Shown here: piece after piece, positions 4,768 through 10,108 of the stretch
Position numbering within the stretch: position 1 is the first letter of the stretch
How the letters are laid out: every line of letters starts with the position of its first letter
Origin: an uncultured Collinsella sp.
GTDB taxonomy: Bacteria > Actinomycetota > Coriobacteriia > Coriobacteriales > Coriobacteriaceae
Length of the DNA: 10,108 nt
Assembly (NCBI GenBank): GCA_902482615.1
Contig: CABTAA010000043.1
Location: forward strand, 1 to 10,108
Direction of reading: 5' to 3'
Notes under the pieces: generated by a model
What the model was told of the DNA's origin: nothing
The model's database searches: none
What the model saw: only the letters and a program-made list of their open reading frames with translations
Program-made: the position numbers and the translations under genes

Positions 4768-6525
4768 CTACAGCTGCCAGTCCGCCGCCTCCTTTTGCAG
4801 CGCAACCATGCGGGCGAATTCTCCACCTGCCGCCTTGAGCTGCGTCGGAGCGCCCTGCTCGGCAACCACACCATCCTTGAGCACAACGATTTTGTCGGCA
4901 TTTTCCACCGTACGCATACGGTGGGCAATAACGATAACCGTCTTACCTGTAAGCAGACGGGAGAGTGCCTGCTGTACCACGGTCTCGTTCTCCACATCCA
5001 AGCTCGCCGTGGCCTCGTCCAAAAGGACGATGGGCGCGTCTTTGAGCAGCGCGCGGGCGATAGAGATGCGTTGACGCTCACCGCCGGACAGCTTGGAGCC
5101 GTTCTCTCCGATCATGGTGTCGTAGCCCTGCGGCATGCGGTTCACGAACTCGTCGCAGTTGGCGGCACGCGCAGCCGCAAGCACTTCCTCATCGGTGGCA
5201 TCACGACGCCCGAGGCGGATGTTTCCCATCACCGTATCGTCAAAGAGCAGCACGTCTTGGAACACAATGGCATAATCACGCAGCAGCACCTCGGGATCAA
5301 CGCTCGCAACATCCACGCCACCCACGGTAACCTTGCCCGCGGTGGCATCCCAAAAGCGCGCGGCCAGGCGGCTCACCGTAGACTTACCGGAACCCGAAGG
5401 ACCGACCAGTGCCGTGACCTCGCCTTCCTTGGCGGTAAAGCTCACATCGGTAAGAACTTTCTCGCCGGCACGGCCATCCTCGCCCGCACCATAGCCAAAT
5501 GCCACGTGATCGAACACCACATCGTGGCCCACGGGCTCAAATTTCTCGCTGCCCCGCGCCACAGGCTCTTCCATGATGGAACGCATGCGCTTGGCAGAGG
5601 ACTCGGCGGCAAACAGCTCGGACATTAGCATTAACGCCTGGTCAAAAGGTGCATAGATACGGCTCACCATAAGCAGGAAGGCAAACATCACCAAAAAGTC
5701 GACCTGCCCGGAGGCGACCATCGCGGCGCCCGTGACCAACGTGGTGGCAATCCCCAGGCGCAGGATGGCAAAGGCGGAGTTGACCAAAAGCCCGTTAGCG
5801 AGCTCGCCCTTGGTGGTCTCACGCTCCTCGGCATCGATCACGCCGTTGAGACCCTCAAGATAATGGGCCTCCTGGTTGGTGGCGCGGATCTCGCGAACGC
5901 AGTCGAGCGTCTCTTGAATAGCCTCGGTAACCTTGACCTTCTCGGCGCGCACGCGATCGAACACCGGAGTCATGGGGCCGCGTGTTAGATACAGCACGGC
6001 AAAGGCCACGGGAACGCTCCAAAACGCCGCAATCGCCAGCTGCCAGCAAAAGAACAGCGACGCCACGAACACAATGGCGCTTGCGATGATGGCACCCCAA
6101 AGCTCTCCCAGCACGTGGCTGTAGGCGTGCTCCATGGCCTGGACGTCGCCCATGATGGTCTCGGTTAAATCGGCCAGATCACGACGACCGAAAAACGACA
6201 GCGGCAGTTTGCGCAAGCGCTCGGCGATCTCCATACGCTGCTTGCCGCACTCCTCGTAAAAGATGCAGTAGGTGTAGTAATACTGCTGCCAGTTAGAGGC
6301 AAAGAGCAACACGAAAAAGACCAGGAGGCCGCCCACGATCGGCAGGGCATCCGGCAGGTCAGCCCCGCTGGCGAGATGCTCGACAAAGCCGGCCATAACC
6401 AGGAATAAAAAGCCCATGCCGGCCATGGTAATGAGATTGGTGAGCGTGGTCCAGAAAATGCCGCGTTTTACGCCGGCGACGCCTTTATCGGATAGGAAAT
6501 ACTTCTTTTGGAATGAGGCGAACAT
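4768..6525 (-). CDS. ABC transporter, fused permease and ATP-binding half-transporter (second of pair)
   Basis: A 585-residue half-transporter: an exporter-fold membrane domain with about six helices (residues ~25-310), then a nucleotide-binding domain. Visible motifs are Walker A GPSGSGKST (375-383), Q-loop Gln423 in VFQDVLLF, signature LSGGE (479-483), Walker B with Asp503 and catalytic Glu504 (LLDEATASLD), and H-loop His535. All are intact, so this subunit can hydrolyse ATP. Its ATG directly follows the TAA of the upstream ABC gene (TAAATG), with AAGGGAGG inside that gene's end as ribosome site, indicating translational coupling and a heterodimer. The paired layout and divergent AraC gene resemble YbtPQ/IrtAB, exporter-fold proteins that import ferri-siderophores. 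Multidrug or peptide export remains possible. Family certain; substrate inferred. Confidence 0.93.
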   Translation of the reverse strand: MFASFQKKYFLSDKGVAGVKRGIFWTTLTNLITMAGMGFLFLVMAGFVEHLASGADLPDALPIVGGLLVFFVLLFASNWQQYYYTYCIFYEECGKQRMEIAERLRKLPLSFFGRRDLADLTETIMGDVQAMEHAYSHVLGELWGAIIASAIVFVASLFFCWQLAIAAFWSVPVAFAVLYLTRGPMTPVFDRVRAEKVKVTEAIQETLDCVREIRATNQEAHYLEGLNGVIDAEERETTKGELANGLLVNSAFAILRLGIATTLVTGAAMVASGQVDFLVMFAFLLMVSRIYAPFDQALMLMSELFAAESSAKRMRSIMEEPVARGSEKFEPVGHDVVFDHVAFGYGAGEDGRAGEKVLTDVSFTAKEGEVTALVGPSGSGKSTVSRLAARFWDATAGKVTVGGVDVASVDPEVLLRDYAIVFQDVLLFDDTVMGNIRLGRRDATDEEVLAAARAANCDEFVNRMPQGYDTMIGENGSKLSGGERQRISIARALLKDAPIVLLDEATASLDVENETVVQQALSRLLTGKTVIVIAHRMRTVENADKIVVLKDGVVAEQGAPTQLKAAGGEFARMVALQKEAADWQL

Positions 6526-8352
6526 TTAGGCCTCGCCTCCCTTCGTGACGGCGGCATCCGCGGTCGCTGCAGTGATTTTCCAGCTCGCAGCCTGTTCGTA
6601 TTCGGCCCACATCTTGGCATACAGACCATTTTGGGACAGCAGCTCGGCATGGGTGCCCGACCCCTGCACGCTGCCCCGGTTGAGCACCACGATTTGGTCT
6701 GCGCCCACTACAGTCGAGAGTCGGTGCGCAATCATAATGACCGTGCGACCCGCCGCCAGCTTGCTAAAGGCGCGCTGGATGAGCGCCTCGTTCTCGGGAT
6801 CGGCAAACGCCGTGGCCTCATCGAGCACCACGATAGGCGCGTCTTTAAGGATCGCGCGGGCGAGTGCCACGCGCTGGACCTCGCCGCCCGAAAGATATGC
6901 TCCGCCGGCGCCGAGCATGGTATTGATACCCTGTGGGAGCTTGGCCACAATGTCGTCGCACTGAGCTGCGGAGAGGGCCGCACGCACTTCGTCGTCAGTG
7001 GCCGTAGGCTTGGAGGCGCGCACGTTATCGGCAAGTGTTTGCCGGAACAGCTGGTTGGTCTGGAACACGAAGGCGACCTGGTCCATAAGCTCGTGCGGAT
7101 CCATATCGCGAACGTCCACACCGCCTACGAGCACTCGACCCGAGGAAACATCCCAAAAACGCGGGATCAGGCTTGCGCAGGTTGACTTACCGCCACCCGA
7201 GGGACCCACCAGGGCGAGGGTGCTACCAGCGGGAACGCTAAAACTCACATGGCTAACGGCAGGTGCTTCGGCACCCTCGTACGTAAAGCTCACGTCCTCA
7301 AATCGCACGTCGCTGTCAACAGGACGCCTAGGCTGAACGGGCACCGGGAGCTGCTCGGACTCCATAACGCTTCGGATGCGAGCCAGCGAATCGGCACTCA
7401 CCTGAGAGGCCTCGCCCACAAACATGAGCTTGGTCATGGCCGTCGGTACCACGGCCGAAAATATCGCGTAAAACGTGAAGTTGGTCATAAAATGCGCGAA
7501 GTCCGTCTCGCCCGGCGCCAACAGCAACGCCACGGGCAACAGGAATGCCACAAGGCCATTGAGCGCGGTAAGGTTGAGCACCTGCGGACCTCGGCAGAAC
7601 GTGCCCGCATAGTTTTGCGCCATGTCGGCGTATTCGGCGATCGCATCGTGGAAGGCCCTAAAGGAGTAGACCGTCTGCTGAAACACCTTGACCACGGGGA
7701 TGCCTCGTACGTATTCGGTGCCGGTCTTGTTCATCTTGACCAGCGCTCCCATGTAGGCCTTCATGAACTCGGCGCCTTTGCCGCCCATCATGGTGGCCAT
7801 GGCGCCAAACGAAATGGCCACCGAGATGAGGCATGCCGCGCCCAAGCGCCAATCGAGGGCGAAAAGCAGCACGAGCAAGCCCACGATCATGGCGACGGCG
7901 CCTGCGATATCGGGCAGCATGTGTGCGAGCAAAGTCTCGGTGGAGGCGGCGCACCCGTCTACAATGCGGCGCAGCTCGCCGGTGGCATGCGTGTCGAAGT
8001 AGCCGAGCGGCAACTTAAGCAGGTGCTCGCTCGTAGCCTTACGGATATTGGACGCGCAGCGAAACGCGGACAGATGCGTGCACATGAGCCCGACGAAATA
8101 AGCTACGATGCTTGCCAGGGCAAAACCCACGGCCCACCAACCGTACATCGCGATGTTAGTGGCTTCGCTCCAGTTGGGCGCCACGGCGATCAGATCGCGC
8201 GCGACAAGCCAAATGCACACGTACGGGCCAAAGCTCAGAAGCTGCGAGAGCGCCGAGAGCGCCATGCCCAAATACGTTAGGAATTTGCGGTCACCGGCAT
8301 ACGCGAGCAACTCGCCGATGCCTCCACCTTCCCTTTTTGATTCCTTTGCCAT
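6526..8352 (-). CDS. ABC transporter, fused permease and ATP-binding half-transporter (first of pair)
   Basis: A 608-residue protein beginning MAKESKREGGGIGELLAYAG. The start at 8352 is chosen over ATG 8415 because AAAGGA lies 6 bases upstream of it, while the longer form has no ribosome site. An exporter-type membrane domain spans about residues 20-300; the NBD carries Walker A GPSGGGKST (383-391), Q-loop Gln431, signature LSGGE (487-491), Walker B Asp511-Glu512 and H-loop His543. The D-loop reads DEATAFADPENE instead of the common SALD or SLD form; from memory, AFADP is typical of the siderophore importers IrtAB and YbtPQ. The membrane half has YFDTHATGELRRIVDG and AHMLPD, also in keeping with that group. 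It is the promoter-proximal gene of the two-gene operon and is divergent from the AraC-type gene. The iron-chelate substrate is an inference. Confidence 0.93.
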   Translation of the reverse strand: MAKESKREGGGIGELLAYAGDRKFLTYLGMALSALSQLLSFGPYVCIWLVARDLIAVAPNWSEATNIAMYGWWAVGFALASIVAYFVGLMCTHLSAFRCASNIRKATSEHLLKLPLGYFDTHATGELRRIVDGCAASTETLLAHMLPDIAGAVAMIVGLLVLLFALDWRLGAACLISVAISFGAMATMMGGKGAEFMKAYMGALVKMNKTGTEYVRGIPVVKVFQQTVYSFRAFHDAIAEYADMAQNYAGTFCRGPQVLNLTALNGLVAFLLPVALLLAPGETDFAHFMTNFTFYAIFSAVVPTAMTKLMFVGEASQVSADSLARIRSVMESEQLPVPVQPRRPVDSDVRFEDVSFTYEGAEAPAVSHVSFSVPAGSTLALVGPSGGGKSTCASLIPRFWDVSSGRVLVGGVDVRDMDPHELMDQVAFVFQTNQLFRQTLADNVRASKPTATDDEVRAALSAAQCDDIVAKLPQGINTMLGAGGAYLSGGEVQRVALARAILKDAPIVVLDEATAFADPENEALIQRAFSKLAAGRTVIMIAHRLSTVVGADQIVVLNRGSVQGSGTHAELLSQNGLYAKMWAEYEQAASWKITAATADAAVTKGGEA

Positions 8353-8371
8353 GAGATTCCTTTCTAACGGC

Positions 8372-8400
8372 TTGAGAGTTAACCGTAATGAACTTATCAT
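8372..8400 (+). promoter_or_regulatory. Predicted promoter of the AraC-type regulator gene
   Basis: TTGAGA (8372-8377) and TATCAT (8395-8400) are 17 bases apart, with expected start near 8407, about 60 bases before the coding start. A small palindrome, AATGA-N5-TCATT (8387-8401), overlaps the -10 box and could be a regulator site. The intergenic space is only 114 bases, so the ABC promoter on the other strand must overlap this one; I could not pick out a convincing -10/-35 pair for it. Confidence 0.5.
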
Positions 8401-8466
8401 TGATGTGTTAGCCATGGCTCACAATCAAGCCAGGCGTGGACATTTCTGCAAAGGAAAGGGACGCTT

Positions 8467-9471
8467 TTGCAAATACAGCGGGCAGCAACCGACATAACCG
8501 AGCTCTACGCACCACAGTTTGAGCAGTTTGGCCTGGAGCTTTCCGGCAAGGGCGCTGTCTTTACCGGCGAGGTGGCAAACGATCGGGCACACGGACGCGC
8601 ATGGATCATGCCCCTCTCCCCCGCCTGCATCGTCATGGAGCATTTCATAACCCCGACGCACGATATGCACCTGGCCGAATACACACCCGAGCCATACGCC
8701 TGCGTGAGCGAGGTCAGCGCGCCCACACTTGCATGCATGCCCGAGGCTGGCATAACGCCCGCGAACCTTAAACCATTGCATGGACCGTGGCCAAACAATG
8801 CCGTTTGCAGCTTTATTCAAGATAGCTGTGGCGAGGAATTAAGCCCGCTGTTTGCGGGGCAGCTCTATCACTCGCGCTCGGTGCTCTTTTTGCCTGGATA
8901 TTTTGACGAACTGGAACACCGCTATCCCACCGAGTTCGTGGGAATCTTTGAGGCGTTTGCCGAGCCATGGCACGAGGAAGCGACGTCTGCCATCTGCCAC
9001 ACGCTGCGCCGGATTAACGAGGACCGCGCCCGCACCGTAGGCGGACACGTCTATATGCAGGGCATCGTGGAGACCATGGTCGCGGAGCTCGCCTGTTCGT
9101 GCGCGGCCCACAAGCAGGCGCGGCAGGCGGCAGGCACACGCGTCAGCATAACCATTGCCGAAGAAGCAACGGCAATGATTGAGCGCGCGCTCGACAAAGG
9201 CAGACATGTGGGTGTCAACGAGGTGGCCGAGAGGCTCTACACAAGCCGCTCCAAACTATGCGCCACCTTTAAGGCCCAAACTGGCGAGTCCCTGGGCGCC
9301 TACATTCGCAGACGCCGTATGGAGCGAGCACAGGACCTTTTGGCCGATAGCGCGCTCACGATAGCGCAGGTAGCAGAGCGCCTAGGCTACCCTCAGCAGG
9401 CCGCCTTCACCCAAGCCTTCAAACAATACACCGGCACCACCCCCACCACCTGGCGTTCCCAACATATATAA
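8467..9471 (+). CDS. AraC-family transcriptional regulator
   Basis: A 334-residue regulator with the C-terminal AraC/XylS double helix-turn-helix: first motif at about 251-271 (NEVAERLYTSRSKLCATFKA), second at about 299-323 (IAQVAERLGYPQQAAFTQAF). The N-terminal ~230 residues are a sensing domain without a recognised family, containing several cysteines (54, 79, 90, 114, 121, 177, 210, 212). The start is a TTG at 8467 with AAAGGGA about 8 bases upstream; no ATG with a ribosome site is better placed. The gene diverges from the ABC pair across 114 bases, the standard layout for an activator of its neighbour, as with YbtA and ybtPQ in Yersinia. The effector is unknown; a metallophore or iron chelate is a guess from context. 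Confidence 0.9.
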   Translation: MQIQRAATDITELYAPQFEQFGLELSGKGAVFTGEVANDRAHGRAWIMPLSPACIVMEHFITPTHDMHLAEYTPEPYACVSEVSAPTLACMPEAGITPANLKPLHGPWPNNAVCSFIQDSCGEELSPLFAGQLYHSRSVLFLPGYFDELEHRYPTEFVGIFEAFAEPWHEEATSAICHTLRRINEDRARTVGGHVYMQGIVETMVAELACSCAAHKQARQAAGTRVSITIAEEATAMIERALDKGRHVGVNEVAERLYTSRSKLCATFKAQTGESLGAYIRRRRMERAQDLLADSALTIAQVAERLGYPQQAAFTQAFKQYTGTTPTTWRSQHI

Positions 9472-9472
9472 A

Positions 9473-9501
9473 GAATGAGGGCGCCAACGGCGCCCTCATT
9501 C
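9473..9501. terminator. Terminator hairpin after the AraC-type gene
   Basis: A perfect 13-bp stem, GAATGAGGGCGCC (9473-9485) with its complement (9489-9501), closes a 3-base AAC loop. It begins 1 base after the AraC stop codon. The plus side lacks a clear U tract, while the minus side runs into TTTATATAT, so it may work in both directions. Confidence 0.75.
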
Positions 9502-9548
9502 ACCAAATTCAATCCAGCCAACCTGACCCGAACGGCCGAGTCGTCACA

Positions 9549-9689
9549 GAACCCGGGAGCCCCGGCAGGGCGGGTGCTTCCTCAAAATGAGTTCCGCACG
9601 CAAAGAAGGCCACTTAATGTGGCCTTCGTCTTGCGCAGGACTGTTCGAAATTTTGAGGAAGCACCCGCCCTGCCGGGGCTCCCGGGTTC
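9549..9689. repeat. 141-bp foldback element with perfect 40-bp arms
   Basis: Bases 9549-9588 are the exact reverse complement of 9650-9689, with 61 bases between them that contain a second hairpin (9605-9627). Pairing stops sharply at both ends of the arms. The outer arm is GC-rich (begins GAACCCGGGAGCCCC). It lies 4 bases beyond the gatB stop. No coding frame with a ribosome site runs through it. It could be a MITE-like insertion, an exceptionally strong convergent terminator, or a structured RNA. Confidence 0.7.
9605..9627 (-). terminator. Inner hairpin of the foldback, possible gatB terminator
   Basis: GAAGGCCAC pairs with GTGGCCTTC around a 5-base loop; on the minus strand it is followed by TTTGCG, a short U run. 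It is 67 bases beyond the gatB stop and is nested in the larger foldback. Confidence 0.5.
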
Positions 9690-9693
9690 CCGC

Positions 9694-10108
9694 TTACGAG
9701 AGCGACGTTCTCAGCAACTCGTTGAAGAGCTTCGGGTTGCCCTTGCCGTGGCTCGCCTTCATGCACTGGCCCACCAAAAAGCCGATGACCTTCTGGTTGC
9801 CGTCACGATACTGCTGCGCCTGATCGGCACAGTTTGCCAGCACCTCGTCCACGATCGGCTGCAGCGCGCCGGCATCGCTCACCTGACGCATACCGCGCTC
9901 GTCGACGATCTTGTTAGGGTCGTCGCCAGTCTGGGCCATGGCCTCAAAGACCTCGTGCGCCTGGTTGGAGCTGATGACATCGGTCGCCAGCAGCTTGGCA
10001 AGCGCCGCCACCTGAGCCGGTGCAATACCGGACTCGGCCAGCGTGACGCCCGCACCCTTAAGATAGGCGATCATCTCGTTCACCAGCAGGTTCGCGACCG
10101 TCTGGGCC
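9694..10108 (-). CDS. gatB: Aspartyl/glutamyl-tRNA amidotransferase subunit B, C-terminal part
   Basis: The minus-strand frame enters from the right edge and ends with TAA at 9694-9696, giving 137 visible residues. GatB is the kinase/transferase subunit of the GatCAB complex, which converts Glu-tRNA(Gln) or Asp-tRNA(Asn) to the amidated form. The visible part is the C-terminal GatB/YqeY helical domain that contacts the tRNA: the ANLLVNEM and VTLAESGIAPAQVAALAKLL helices and the conserved closing block QKVIGFLVGQCMKASHGKGNP before the last residues LLRTSLS. The end matches the usual family end, so the 3' terminus is intact; the N-terminal catalytic part is outside the window. The GTG at 10081 is an internal valine codon, not a start. 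Confidence 0.95.
   Translation of the reverse strand, partial: AQTVANLLVNEMIAYLKGAGVTLAESGIAPAQVAALAKLLATDVISSNQAHEVFEAMAQTGDDPNKIVDERGMRQVSDAGALQPIVDEVLANCADQAQQYRDGNQKVIGFLVGQCMKASHGKGNPKLFNELLRTSLS

Noticed and set aside
7249..8280. Plus-strand open frame of 343 codons opposite the first ABC gene
   Set aside because: His-, Arg- and Gly-rich low-complexity translation antisense to a clear ABC transporter; GC-driven shadow.
8353..8415. Longer N-terminus of the first ABC protein (start at 8415)
   Set aside because: No ribosome site there, and the extension would overlap the AraC promoter; the start at 8352 has AAAGGA at proper distance.

Overview
The window joins DNA of two different origins. 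Bases ~50 to ~1709 are AT-rich and read as a Bacteroides-type operon on the minus strand: a BadF/BadG-type ATPase/sugar kinase, then murQ, then a SIMPL-domain protein, packed with a 4-bp overlap and a 3-bp gap. Everything from ~1717 to the end is GC-rich, with strong Shine-Dalgarno sites and intergenic repeats, and looks like an actinobacterial gut anaerobe of the Coriobacteriia, most likely Collinsella or a close relative (inferred from protein style and repeats, not from a marker gene). At the boundary two unrelated genes are cut mid-frame and share only about 8-9 bases, so a chimeric contig is the likeliest explanation rather than gene transfer. The far left edge (1 to ~49) may hold a second such break.

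Coriobacterial part, left to right. (1) The start of a RelB/DinJ-type antitoxin, with its promoter and a striking GCTAGC-based operator, cut off by the junction. (2) A strong terminator, then a two-gene minus-strand operon (4281 to 1942): a small Gly-rich membrane protein with three cysteines and a P1B-type ATPase whose membrane metal motif is SCA rather than CPC. This pair matches the fezA-fezB architecture of ferrosomes, the membrane-bound iron-storage organelles known in Clostridioides difficile, Desulfovibrio magneticus and others. (3) About 330 bp of non-coding DNA with a 156-bp inverted-repeat element and a REP-like palindrome. (4) Two half-size ABC transporter genes (8352 to 4768) that abut stop-to-start, divergent from an AraC-family regulator (8467 to 9471). 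This is the same arrangement as ybtA-ybtPQ, and the D-loop wording of one transporter resembles the siderophore importers IrtAB/YbtPQ. (5) A short terminator, a 141-bp foldback with perfect 40-bp arms, and the 3' end of gatB.

Read together, the coriobacterial genes suggest an iron theme: possible ferri-siderophore or metallophore uptake by the ABC pair under AraC control, next to a candidate ferrosome storage operon with its own palindromic promoter. The individual gene families are well supported; the iron substrate and the ferrosome role are inferences.
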